Shown one piece after another: positions 45,689-54,423 of a stretch of 64,000 nt of DNA. The first letter of the stretch is position 1. Each line of letters begins with the position of its first letter. Both the position numbers and the translations under genes were made by a program. The DNA is taken from assembly GCF_902459735.1 (NCBI RefSeq), contig NZ_CABPRV010000011.1, forward strand, positions 1-64,000. The letters are read 5' to 3'. The DNA comes from Pandoraea capi (GTDB lineage: Bacteria > Pseudomonadota > Gammaproteobacteria > Burkholderiales > Burkholderiaceae). The notes below the pieces were generated by a model. That model was not told the origin of the DNA. It was given only the letters and a program-made list of their open reading frames with translations, and did no database searches.

Positions 45689-46387
45689 TTAGCGAATCGT
45701 GTCGTACATCTTCGTGACCTGCTGTCCGATCATGCCGTACATCGAACGCGACACATCGCGGATATCGGCACTCGTCGCGTCGATCCGCTGACGCAGCCGC
45801 TCGTTGGTTCGCCGGGTCTCCTCCGAGAGCGACATCTCGAACTCGCCGAGCACGTCGTTATCGCGACCGGCCAGCGCGTCGTCGTTGGACACCACGTCGA
45901 ACGGTGACTTCACGAACTGACTCGCACCCTTGGTCGTTTCCCCCACCGCAGTCCCCACCACGCGCAGCTTGCCCAGCTCACCGCCGAACCCGGCGGCGCC
46001 GGAACCGACGCCCCCGACCAGCGAGAAGCTGCCGGAGACGATGCCGCCGATGGCCGACATCAGGCCCGAGTTGTAGTGCGACCGGTTGGCGTTGAACTTC
46101 TCCGCGCGTGCCGTCAGCCCACGCTCGAACACCATCGAATCGTGACGCGTGCGGTAGGCCTGATCGGTGTTGCGCTCCGCGACCCGCATCGAGAGGAACA
46201 GCGCGATGAGCATCTGCGCCGATTGCAGGCCGTCGACCTGCTCGCGAAGGCGCGGCACAACGCCCGTCATACGCGATGTGCCGACGTTCGCCTCGCCTGC
46301 CGTCGAGCGGTGATTGATGCCAGATGCGACGTCGCCCGCCGAACCGAAATTCGCGAAGGTGAAAGCGCAATGCATAGTCGTCGTCAT
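45689..46387 (-). CDS. sctB: Type III secretion minor translocator, SseD/YopD-like
   Basis: A 232-residue secreted protein with one strongly hydrophobic segment at about 107-135 (SGLMSAIGGIVSGSFSLVGG). An earlier amphipathic stretch (SAQMLIALFLSMRVAERNTD) and a heptad-patterned C-terminal helix (RTNERLRQRIDATSADIRDV) follow the SseD/EspB/YopD plan. In such systems it forms the host-membrane pore with the larger translocator. The ATG follows GGAG and AGGA. It lies 76 bp downstream of the SseC-like gene. Confidence 0.7.
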   Translation of the reverse strand: MTTTMHCAFTFANFGSAGDVASGINHRSTAGEANVGTSRMTGVVPRLREQVDGLQSAQMLIALFLSMRVAERNTDQAYRTRHDSMVFERGLTARAEKFNANRSHYNSGLMSAIGGIVSGSFSLVGGVGSGAAGFGGELGKLRVVGTAVGETTKGASQFVKSPFDVVSNDDALAGRDNDVLGEFEMSLSEETRRTNERLRQRIDATSADIRDVSRSMYGMIGQQVTKMYDTIR

Positions 46388-46463
46388 GTCCTGCTCCAGA
46401 ATGAGTCGGCACGACGTGTCGCCGTGCCGTGGATTTCAAATGATTTCAATGTGTCCGGGTGCC

Positions 46464-47984
46464 TTATGCGCGCGCCGACGACGCCGCCATCCGGATGCGC
46501 ATCTCGCCCGTCTTCTGCACCTGCTCCCCCGTGGATACGGCAATGTCGTTCTGCTGCCCCACCAGCGTTTCCATGCGCTTTGCCGTCTGCTTCTTGTCGT
46601 CGCCGTTCATCTGCATGAGCATCTGCAACCACATCATGTCGACGGAGAGATCGCGCGCTTCGTTCTGCAATTTCGCGCGCTGCACGCCGACGATGCCTTG
46701 CCCCAGCGCATTGGCGCCCGCGAACGTGCCGCGCACCGCGTGGGACAGCGACCACGAACCCCGCGCCAGCGCGAAGTAGCCTTGCGTGTTCATGCGCGAC
46801 GTGAACGAGCGGGTCAGCCCCTTCGCGCTAACGCCCTTACCACGCGCGACCTGTTTGGCCGCCGTCTTCGCCACTTTGTCGAAGGCGCGCGACGCCATCT
46901 TTTCGATCATCTGCTGCGTGAACTGCTCGGCCATGCGGTTGAACCCCGCACGCGCCAGCCGACGTGCGCTCTGCGTGCCGCTCTGAAGCAGCGATCTGCC
47001 CACGCGCTTGCCGACTTCGTTGCCGATCACATAGCCGATCTCAGAGACCACCCGCGTCTTGATCGCATCGACGGCGGCCTTGTCACCCGACTTCACCGCT
47101 TGCTCAAGCGCTTCGGCAGCACCGGCCTTGAAGACGCGGCTGGCGGCCTTCGTCGTCGCGCGCTTGGCGAGGAACCCCTTCACCGACGTGCCGAAGCCCA
47201 CGACCATGCCGAGCATCTGGAACGCCAGTTGCGCATGCCCCCACTTGGCCGCTTCCTTCTCGTGATACGCCGCGTTCTTCGGATCGGTCAGCGCCATCGT
47301 CTTGTGATAAGCCGCGCCCAATCCCGCGATCCCCGCGCCGACGTCGGCCACGCCGCCCGCGATCATCATGGGATTCATCGTGAGTACGCCCGTCACGACC
47401 TTCACTGCGCCGACCACGACATCGACGGCGGCGATGAGCCAGTCGAACACGACCCCGAAGATGCCGCCCTTACGGGCCTGATTCGCGTCCTCGGTTTTCG
47501 CATCCATCTGCTCGCGATACTTCTGAATGTCTTCCTGACGTAGCTTGTCCTGCCGCTCTGCGAGCAACTCCAGGGCGCGCTGCGTCGACTTCGCCGTATC
47601 GCCCAGCGAGTCCATCGCGATCATGGACGCCAGCATCGCAAGCGTGGACGGATCGACGTTTTCAAGCGCGGCGAGATCCGAACCCTGCGTCGATCCGTTG
47701 GCAAGACTCGACGACCGCAACGCGCTCGCAGCCAGGCCACTGCCGATGGTCAGCAGGCGGTTCAACATGCGGGAGAATGCGTCGTTGGCGTCGCGCCAGT
47801 CGGCGCCGCCCGGCGTGTCGGGGGTGAAGTCCTCGGTAGCGAGCCAGTCCTGGCGCTGTCGACGGGCGCGAGAGGCGTCCGCAGATTCGAGCGCTTCCTG
47901 TGTCCCGTTCCCCGTAGACACCGCGTCGACGCCACCGGCTGCAATCGGCGCGTAGCCCGCGCCTATGGAGTGAATGACTGTCAT
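46464..47984 (-). CDS. sctE: Type III secretion major translocator, SseC/YopB-like
   Basis: A 506-residue protein with the YopB/SseC/EspD architecture. A coiled coil (about 128-172, LELLAERQDKLRQEDIQKYR) is followed by a long hydrophobic pair (FGVVFDWLIAAVDVVVGAVK, then VVTGVLTMNPMMIAGGVADV, about 175-228). A second hydrophobic stretch (AQLAFQMLGMVVGFGTSVKG) precedes a long helical C-terminus. This protein inserts into host membranes to make the translocation pore. Its ATG overlaps the stop of the chaperone gene as ATGA. No type III export apparatus gene is in the window. Confidence 0.78.
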   Translation of the reverse strand: MTVIHSIGAGYAPIAAGGVDAVSTGNGTQEALESADASRARRQRQDWLATEDFTPDTPGGADWRDANDAFSRMLNRLLTIGSGLAASALRSSSLANGSTQGSDLAALENVDPSTLAMLASMIAMDSLGDTAKSTQRALELLAERQDKLRQEDIQKYREQMDAKTEDANQARKGGIFGVVFDWLIAAVDVVVGAVKVVTGVLTMNPMMIAGGVADVGAGIAGLGAAYHKTMALTDPKNAAYHEKEAAKWGHAQLAFQMLGMVVGFGTSVKGFLAKRATTKAASRVFKAGAAEALEQAVKSGDKAAVDAIKTRVVSEIGYVIGNEVGKRVGRSLLQSGTQSARRLARAGFNRMAEQFTQQMIEKMASRAFDKVAKTAAKQVARGKGVSAKGLTRSFTSRMNTQGYFALARGSWSLSHAVRGTFAGANALGQGIVGVQRAKLQNEARDLSVDMMWLQMLMQMNGDDKKQTAKRMETLVGQQNDIAVSTGEQVQKTGEMRIRMAASSARA

Positions 47985-48505
47985 GATGAAGTGGGTTCCG
48001 TGTTGCGGTTGAGTGCGTCGCACCGGCCCCGGGCCGAGCGCGCGAGTGTTTCGTGTTGGGGCAGTTGTGCGCAGATACGCAGCGTCGCGCGATACGACAG
48101 TCCCGCAAAAGCGAAATTGCCCATGTGCTCGTAACTGATTCCGGCGAGATAGGGCGGACGCGGATCGGATGCACAGATCACGCCCGCCTTCGCGAAGCAC
48201 GGCAACGCCTGTTCGTGCTGTCCGAGACGCTGATAGCAAAGCCCCAGCCCGTACCAGTCGTCGAACGACCATTGGTCGAGCGTCGCGAGAATGAAGTACA
48301 CGCGCTGAGCGCGCGCGACATGCCCTTCACGGAAGCGCTGCGCAGCGTAGGCCCGCACACTTGCGATATCGGCCTCATCGAGATCTGCGAGCATGCGCAA
48401 CGCGCCGCCGCGCTCGAAGAACCGCGAGAGAATGGCCGGCGCATCGGGGGGGTGCTCGCCAGCGTCAACCGACGATGCGACGTCCGGGACCTCCGGCGTG
48501 CTCAC
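47981..48505 (-). CDS. SycD/LcrH/SscA-type translocator chaperone (TPR)
   Basis: A 174-residue class II chaperone. Three tetratricopeptide repeats run from about residue 45 to 150: YAAQRFREGHVARAQRVYFI, WYGLGLCYQRLGQHEQALPC and PPYLAGISYEHMGNFAFAGL. The FILATLDQWSFDDWYGLG linker is typical of SycD/PcrH/SscA proteins. It would bind the two translocators in the cytoplasm before secretion. It starts with GTG overlapping the previous stop (GTGA) and ends overlapping the next ATG, so three genes are translationally linked. Confidence 0.82.
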   Translation of the reverse strand: MSTPEVPDVASSVDAGEHPPDAPAILSRFFERGGALRMLADLDEADIASVRAYAAQRFREGHVARAQRVYFILATLDQWSFDDWYGLGLCYQRLGQHEQALPCFAKAGVICASDPRPPYLAGISYEHMGNFAFAGLSYRATLRICAQLPQHETLARSARGRCDALNRNTEPTSS

Positions 48506-49146
48506 GTGCGCATCGACCCGTTGATCTGGTTGAGCTGCGAGCCTTGCGACGAGTAGATGGTGTTCACGAGCGTCGACGCGCCGTTGTATTCCTGAAGCTT
48601 CTTGTTGATCTTGATCTGATCGACGGTACGGCTGTCGGACGCCTTCTCGACAAACCCTTCCGCCGCCGCCTTGAGCGCACGAAGGTTCGCGGCAGAGTAT
48701 TCGTTATTGGTACCGGTCGGCGCCTGATAGCCGCTCTCGCCGAGGCGCTTGCTGCGGCTCTCCCATTGCATCAGCGTCTTCTTCGTTCCGTTCTGGTCGA
48801 CGGTAATCTCGATGCTGTGCTTGTCGAAGAAGCCGCGCACCCCATCGCCGAGCGCGACCTTCTTCGAGGTATCCGAGCCGATGTCGTTGATCAGCGATTC
48901 GATCTGGTTGGCGGCGTCGCGCGCTTCCTGCCCTTCCTTCTGGCGGCTTTGCATCTCCTGAATCATGTTCTGCGCTTCGCCGTTGTTCATCTCCATCATC
49001 AACATGGCGTAGGCGGCGAGCGTACCGTGGAAGTCGAGCTTCTGGACCACGCCGCCGATGGAGACATCCCGGATCAAGCCGCCCATGAGCGGACTATTGA
49101 ACGAAGCGGTACGCAGCGACGAGTTCGTGCCGGACACAAGAGTCAT
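48502..49146 (-). CDS. Second EspA/SseB-like tip or filament protein
   Basis: A 214-residue secreted-type protein without a signal peptide. The pattern matches EspA/SseB: an N-terminal hydrophobic-helical stretch (LDFHGTLAAYAMLMMEMNNG), a polar coiled coil (MIQEMQSRQKEGQEARDAAN), and a short ordered module (GVRGFFDKHSIEI). LRALKAAAEGFVEKASDSRT leads into a C-terminal coiled coil (KINKKLQEYNGASTLVNTIY). In SPI-2 and EPEC such proteins form the tip or filament on the needle. The ATG at 49146 is chosen over 49212. It is longer than its upstream neighbour and only loosely similar, so the two may have distinct roles. Confidence 0.6.
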   Translation of the reverse strand: MTLVSGTNSSLRTASFNSPLMGGLIRDVSIGGVVQKLDFHGTLAAYAMLMMEMNNGEAQNMIQEMQSRQKEGQEARDAANQIESLINDIGSDTSKKVALGDGVRGFFDKHSIEITVDQNGTKKTLMQWESRSKRLGESGYQAPTGTNNEYSAANLRALKAAAEGFVEKASDSRTVDQIKINKKLQEYNGASTLVNTIYSSQGSQLNQINGSMRT

Positions 49147-49208
49147 AACGTTGGGTTCCTGAAAAATGAGGTCAATCGAGACAGCGAAATGCCGGTCGTG
49201 GGCGCAGC

Positions 49209-49748
49209 TCAAATGCTGCTCACGAGCCTTTTCATGATTTCGCCGAGTTTGGAGACGACGGCGTTGTACAACGTGAGGGTGTTGTCGTAGCGGGTCACAA
49301 GACGCTTGAGTTCGATCTGCGCGCTCGTGCTCGACGCGCCATCGTTCGCCGCGAGCGATTGAAGCTTCGCGCCAAGGCTTTGCAGACCCACTGCATCGAA
49401 CGACGCCTCCGCCGCGTGCGAAGCCACCAGTCCGTGACGCACGGCAAAGTCACGCAACGGCTGTGGCAACTGCTGCGGACTGCCGCCCGCGCTCACCCGC
49501 TTTTCCATCGCTGCCACCGATGCGACAAACGCACCCGCCTCGCGAGCGACAGCCATGCGAGCCTGCGCGTTCGCCAGCCACGCGTTCGCTTGCGTCTGCA
49601 AGTCACTCAGACGGCCGTCGGCCACGGCGATCGTCGAGAGCAACGGATCGTCGGAACGGGAAACGGCGGAAGGAAGCGACGCGGTGCCGGACACGCCCGG
49701 TGCATGGAAATACATGCGCGACGCCTGCCCTTGATGTCGATAGATCAT
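49209..49748 (-). CDS. First EspA/SseB-like secreted protein (tip/filament candidate)
   Basis: A 179-residue protein starting MIYRHQGQASRMYFHAPGVS after CGGAG. It shares the EspA/SseB outline. A central helical stretch (RLSDLQTQANAWLANAQARM) precedes the module LRDFAVRHGLVASHAAEASF, followed by LGAKLQSL. The C-terminal coiled coil is LKRLVTRYDNTLTLYNAVVS, ending KLGEIMKRLVSSI, close in style to needle-tip and EspA C-termini. It begins 13 bp after the coiled-coil gene and ends 62 bp before the second EspA-like gene. The family call is by motif layout and needs profile confirmation. Confidence 0.6.
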   Translation of the reverse strand: MIYRHQGQASRMYFHAPGVSGTASLPSAVSRSDDPLLSTIAVADGRLSDLQTQANAWLANAQARMAVAREAGAFVASVAAMEKRVSAGGSPQQLPQPLRDFAVRHGLVASHAAEASFDAVGLQSLGAKLQSLAANDGASSTSAQIELKRLVTRYDNTLTLYNAVVSKLGEIMKRLVSSI

Positions 49749-49761
49749 GAGCGGCTCCGCA

Positions 49762-50232
49762 TCAGGCGCACGTCCGACGCCGAAACGGCGCGCGTTTGAT
49801 GGGTTGCCCCGGCTTTGCGTCACCGTGCAAAGCGGACGTTGGGGACGTCGGGGACGATGGAGACGATGCGGAGAACGAGGATGCCGTCGACGAAGCGGCC
49901 GACGCGCACGCCATCGGCGAGTCGGCCATCAGACGCTCGACGCTATGCGTGAGCGCCGCCGACATGCGACGTATCTCGCGCTCGTCGCGCCGGAAGTCTT
50001 CGCTGTGCACCAGCGCTTCGAGTCGCTGAAGTTTTTCGCGGGCCTGCGGTGTATCGGTCGCTTCGAGACGTGCGACCTCGTCGAGTACCGACTGATACTC
50101 CTGCATCTGCCGGTGCAGCTTCTGCCCCACGCCTCGCATTTCGGCGCATACGCGCTCGTATTGGGCGATGACATCGTCCGTCCCCGCGGACTCGGGTACA
50201 GCGTGGGAAGGTTGTTGCGACGACTCAGACAT
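49762..50232 (-). CDS. Coiled-coil protein, possible SseA-like chaperone
   Basis: A 156-residue protein. Residues about 18-100 form a continuous charged helix (AQYERVCAEMRGVGQKLHRQ, MQEYQSVLDEVARLEATDTP), followed by a Ser/Ala/Pro low-complexity tail and a basic end. In SPI-2, SseA, a small coiled-coil chaperone for SseB and SseD, occupies this first position; here the tail makes it longer than SseA. The ATG at 50232 has GGAGG 9 nt upstream, but that sequence is paired in a hairpin. Function is inferred from position only. Confidence 0.5.
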   Translation of the reverse strand: MSESSQQPSHAVPESAGTDDVIAQYERVCAEMRGVGQKLHRQMQEYQSVLDEVARLEATDTPQAREKLQRLEALVHSEDFRRDEREIRRMSAALTHSVERLMADSPMACASAASSTASSFSASSPSSPTSPTSALHGDAKPGQPIKRAPFRRRTCA

Positions 50233-50290
50233 GAAAGCGCCTCCGTACGTTGCGGTCAGTCAATTCAGACATGTCGCATCGTACGGAGGC
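50233..50290 (-). promoter_or_regulatory. Leader hairpin sequestering the Shine-Dalgarno of the translocon operon
   Basis: On the transcript, GCCUCCGUACG (50290-50280) pairs exactly with CGUACGGAGGC (50249-50239). The second arm contains the GGAGG Shine-Dalgarno of the first translocon gene. The 30-nt loop holds AUGUCUGAA, opening a 15-codon frame (MSELTDRNVRRRFHV) whose UGA stop overlaps the real AUG. Translation through the short frame would melt the stem. This looks like translational control (attenuator or thermosensor-like), inferred from sequence alone. Confidence 0.6.
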
Positions 50291-50486
50291 GTGAGGGAAC
50301 CGCCTTTGCAAAGCCCGTCATCGCTTCCGGGAACCGGCCTCACTTCAGTCATTTCCCAGTGACGCCGAAGTTACGCGCATCGCGTTGCACGATGCGCTGT
50401 CACTTTATCCGGCGGGACGTGCCGACGAAGCCATCACGTCGACGTCCGCGTCTGCGGTGATCGAAGGGCGTTGCCTTAACTTGCGC

Positions 50487-53400
50487 TTACGCCTGACCGA
50501 AACCGCCGCCTCCCGGGGTCTCGACGACGAAGATGTCGCCCGGCTGCATCTGCGTACGTCCGATGTGCGCCAGATCCTCGCGTGAACCATCCACGCGTTC
50601 GACGTAGTTCGCACCGAGCGCCCCGTTGCCGCCGCCCTGCGCGCCGAACGGTGCGTGCACTCGGTTATTGGAGAGGATCGACGCGGTCATCGGCGTCAGG
50701 AAGCGAATGCGTCGCACCGCGCCGTTCCCGCCTTGCCAGCGTCCCTGACCACCCGAGCCCGTACGAATGCGGTGGCTTTCCAGACGCACCGGATAGCGCC
50801 ACTCCAGCACTTCCGGATCGGTCAGACGCGAGTTCGTCATGTGCGTCTGCACGGCGTCGGACCCGTTGAAGCCGTTGCCCGCTCCGCTGCCGCCCGAGAT
50901 GGTCTCGTAGTACTGATACGTCTCATTGCCGAACGTGAAGTTGTTCATCGTGCCCTGGCTCGACGCCACACTGCCCAGCGCACCGTAAAGCGCGTTGGTG
51001 ATCGCCGACGACGTCTCCACATTGCCCGACACCACCGCCGCCGGGAACACCGGATTGAGCATCGAGCCTTGCGGCACGATCACCGTCAGCGGCTTCAGGC
51101 AACCGGCGTTGAGCGGGATATCGTCATCCACCAGCGTACGGAAGACGTACAGCACCGCCGCCATGCACACCGCACGCGGCGCGTTGAAGTTGTTTGGCAA
51201 CTGGGCCGACGTACCGGTGAAATCGATGGTCGCGCGCTGCGTGGCCTGATCGACGCGAATCGTCACTTCGATGACGGCACCGTTATCCAGCGGATAGCGA
51301 TAGTGCCCGTCGGCGAGCGCACCGATCACGCGACGCACGGCGGCTTCCGCGTTGTCCTGCACGTGCCCCATGTAAGCGAGCACGACATCGCGTCCGAACT
51401 CGCCCACCATGCGGCGCAGTTCGTCCACGCCCTTCTGGTTCGCCGCCACCTGGGCGCGCAGATCGGCCATGTTCTGGTCGATGTTGCGTGCGGGATAGCG
51501 TGCGCCGCCGAGCAGTTCACGCGTCTCGCGATCGCGCAGTTCACCGGCAGCCACGAGTTGCCAGTTATCGATCAGCACGCCTTCTTCTTCCACGTGTGTC
51601 GAGTCGGGCGGCATCGAGCCCGGCGTGATGCCGCCGATATCCGCATGGTGACCCCGCGAGCCGACGTAGAACAGCGGCTCGGGCGCGCCCACGCGCGTGG
51701 CGTCGTCATCACTCGCGACGAACACCGGCGTAATCACCGTGACGTCCGGCAAGTGCGTGCCGCCGTGATACGGATCGTTGAGCATGAAGACGTCGCCTTC
51801 GCGCATCTTGCCGCGATTGCGCTCGATCACGGTCTTGATGCTCTCGCCCATCGAGCCGAGGTGCACCGGCATGTGCGGGGCGTTGGCGATGAGATTGCCA
51901 TCGCGGTCGAACAACGCGCAGGAGAAGTCCAGACGTTCCTTGATGTTCACCGAGTACGCCGTGTTTTGCAGACGCAACCCCATCTGCTCGGCGATCGACA
52001 TGAAGAGGTTGTTGAAGATTTCCAGACGCACCGGATCGGCTTGCGTACCCAGACCACGCTGGGTCTCGCGCGGCACCACACGCGTGAGCACGAGATTGCC
52101 CTGCCCCGTCATTTGCGCTTGCCAGCCCGGCTCGACCACCGTCGTACCGCTCTTTTCCGCAACGATCGCCGGACCGTCGATGGTGTCGCCCGCGAGCAGC
52201 GTGTCGCGCTCGAACAGCGACGCTTCGTGCCACGTGCCGCCCGCGTACAGCTTCACCTGATCCACCGGCTGCGGCACGCCCGACGTGCGCGCTTGCAACG
52301 GCGTGATATCGACGGGGGCGTCCGACAGGCCGATCGCCTCGACCGACGCCACTTCGACGATGAGCGCCGCGCCATCCATCAGGAATGAGTAACGCTGACG
52401 ATAGGCGGCTTCAAACGCGTCACGCATTTGTGCCACGCTGCCGAACGGCACAGCGATCGCCGAGTCCGTGCCCGCGTAGCGCACGTGAACGCGACGCACC
52501 GTCTCGATGCGTGCGGGCGGCACGCCTTGCGAGAGCAGCACGTTCACGGCTTCGTCGGCGAGCGCGCCAAGCGCGTCTTCCAGTGCGACGAGACCGTCGT
52601 CCGCCAGCGGCGCTTCGATCATGCGCTCGCGCATGGCGGTCTGATCGGCCAGCCCCATGCCGTAGGCCGACAGCACGCCTGCCAGTGGATGCGCAAAGAC
52701 CTTCGTCATACCGAGTGCATCGGCCACACCGCAGGCATGCTGACCGCCCGCGCCGCCGAACGTCGTCAGCACGTAACGGCTCACATCGTGACCGCGCTGC
52801 ACGGAGATCTTCTTGATGGCGTTGGCCATCGCGCCGATGGCGATTTCGAGGAAGCCTTCCGCAAGGGCTTCAGGCGTCTGACGACGTCCCGTCGCCCGCT
52901 CGATCTCGGCGGCCAGCGCGGTGAACTTCTCGACCACGACATCGCGGTCGAGCGGCTCGTTGGCGTTCGGGCCGAAGACCTTCGGGAAGTGTGCCGGTTG
53001 AATCTTGCCGAGCATGACGTTGCAGTCCGTGACCGCCAGCGGGCCGCCGCGACGATACGCCGCCGGTCCCGGATTCGCACCGGCCGAGTCCGGCCCCACG
53101 CGCAGACGCGTGCCGTCGAACGACAGCACCGAACCGCCACCGGCGGCCACCGTGTGGATGCTCATCATCGGTGCGCGCATGCGCACACCGGCGACCTGGG
53201 TCTCGAACACGCGCTCGAACTCGCCGTTGTAATGCGAGACGTCCGTCGACGTACCGCCCATGTCGAAGCCGATCACGCGTTCAAAGCCCGCAGCGCTCGA
53301 AGCTCGGACCATGCCGACGATGCCACCCGCAGGACCCGACAGGATGGCGTCTTTGCCCTGAAAGTTGTCGGCGCGCGTGAGCCCTCCGCTGCTCTGCATG

Positions 53401-54161
53401 AATTGCAGATTCACACCGGGCATCTCTTTCGCGACCTGCTCGACGTAGCGGCGCAGAATCGGCGACAGATACGCGTCGACGACCGTCGTATCGCCGCGCG
53501 AGACCAGCTTCATCAGCGGCGAGACTTCGTGGGACACGGAGATCTGGGCGAAGCCGATGTCGCACGCCATCGCCGCAAGCTTCTTTTCATGCAATTGATA
53601 GCGATAGCCGTGCATCAGCACGATCGCCAGCGCACGAATGCCCTTGGCGTAGATGGCTTCGAGCGCGAGGCGCGCCGCGTCGAGATCCAGCTCGCGCACC
53701 ACTTCGCCGTGCGCCCCGACGCGCTCGTCGACTTCCACCACTTCCGCATACAGCGCTTCGGGCAAGGCGATGTCGAGATCAAACAGACGCGGGCGATTCT
53801 GGTACGCAATGCGCAATGCGTCGCGAAAGCCGTGCGTGGTCACCAGCGCGAGCGGTTCGCCCTTGCGCTCAAGCAACGCGTTGGTCGCCACGGTCGTGCC
53901 CATCTTCACCATGTCGACCAGCTCGGGCGTGATCGGCTCGCCGACCGCCAGTCCCAGCAGATGACGGATACCGGCCACCGCTGCGTCGCGATACTGCTCC
54001 GGGTTTTCGGAGAGCAGCTTGTGCGTGACGAGCGAGCCGTCCGGGCGGCGCGCCACGATATCGGTGAAGGTGCCGCCACGGTCGATCCAGAACTGCCAGC
54101 GCGAAGCGGTCTGATGCGCAGGGGCGCGGTTTTGGGCGGAGGGCGTGAGAGCGTTCGTCAT
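50487..54161 (-). CDS. Fused hydantoinase/5-oxoprolinase (HyuA-HyuB)
   Basis: A 1224-residue ATP-dependent amidohydrolase fusing HyuA and HyuB halves, as in eukaryotic-type and bacterial OplaH 5-oxoprolinases. The HyuA half has [40 protein letters not shown] and [20 protein letters not shown]. HyuB starts near residue 715 with [20 protein letters not shown], and contains [20 protein letters not shown] and [20 protein letters not shown], ending [17 protein letters not shown]. It should hydrolyse 5-oxoproline (or a hydantoin) with ATP. The D-glutamate-cyclase-like gene nearby favours 5-oxoproline. Confidence 0.92.
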   Translation of the reverse strand: MTNALTPSAQNRAPAHQTASRWQFWIDRGGTFTDIVARRPDGSLVTHKLLSENPEQYRDAAVAGIRHLLGLAVGEPITPELVDMVKMGTTVATNALLERKGEPLALVTTHGFRDALRIAYQNRPRLFDLDIALPEALYAEVVEVDERVGAHGEVVRELDLDAARLALEAIYAKGIRALAIVLMHGYRYQLHEKKLAAMACDIGFAQISVSHEVSPLMKLVSRGDTTVVDAYLSPILRRYVEQVAKEMPGVNLQFMQSSGGLTRADNFQGKDAILSGPAGGIVGMVRASSAAGFERVIGFDMGGTSTDVSHYNGEFERVFETQVAGVRMRAPMMSIHTVAAGGGSVLSFDGTRLRVGPDSAGANPGPAAYRRGGPLAVTDCNVMLGKIQPAHFPKVFGPNANEPLDRDVVVEKFTALAAEIERATGRRQTPEALAEGFLEIAIGAMANAIKKISVQRGHDVSRYVLTTFGGAGGQHACGVADALGMTKVFAHPLAGVLSAYGMGLADQTAMRERMIEAPLADDGLVALEDALGALADEAVNVLLSQGVPPARIETVRRVHVRYAGTDSAIAVPFGSVAQMRDAFEAAYRQRYSFLMDGAALIVEVASVEAIGLSDAPVDITPLQARTSGVPQPVDQVKLYAGGTWHEASLFERDTLLAGDTIDGPAIVAEKSGTTVVEPGWQAQMTGQGNLVLTRVVPRETQRGLGTQADPVRLEIFNNLFMSIAEQMGLRLQNTAYSVNIKERLDFSCALFDRDGNLIANAPHMPVHLGSMGESIKTVIERNRGKMREGDVFMLNDPYHGGTHLPDVTVITPVFVASDDDATRVGAPEPLFYVGSRGHHADIGGITPGSMPPDSTHVEEEGVLIDNWQLVAAGELRDRETRELLGGARYPARNIDQNMADLRAQVAANQKGVDELRRMVGEFGRDVVLAYMGHVQDNAEAAVRRVIGALADGHYRYPLDNGAVIEVTIRVDQATQRATIDFTGTSAQLPNNFNAPRAVCMAAVLYVFRTLVDDDIPLNAGCLKPLTVIVPQGSMLNPVFPAAVVSGNVETSSAITNALYGALGSVASSQGTMNNFTFGNETYQYYETISGGSGAGNGFNGSDAVQTHMTNSRLTDPEVLEWRYPVRLESHRIRTGSGGQGRWQGGNGAVRRIRFLTPMTASILSNNRVHAPFGAQGGGNGALGANYVERVDGSREDLAHIGRTQMQPGDIFVVETPGGGGFGQA

Positions 54162-54423
54162 GGTGTCACTCGCAAAGCAAAGGTCAAACGAGAATCAGAA
54201 GAGAGAACGACACGTTGTCGTATCGTCTCCCGTTATCGGTCTTTCAATTCGCAGTCCGAAACACAGGACGCACGAATCCCGGCGCGGATCCATTCGGAGG
54301 TCACCGGACGGATCCTCACACTAGCGATTTCGCTATCGGGAGAGGTTCAACAGAGCGCATCTGACGCGGCAGCGACGGCTGCCGCGGTGGATCATTGGCA
54401 CATGTCGTGCGGTCGTTCGGCGA

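Noticed and set aside
50290-50486. hrp-box (GGAACC...CCAC) or PIP-box upstream of the translocon operon
   Set aside because: GGAACC occurs on the plus strand at 50297, the wrong orientation, and no partner half-site at 15-16 bp was seen; no TTCGC pair at the PIP spacing.
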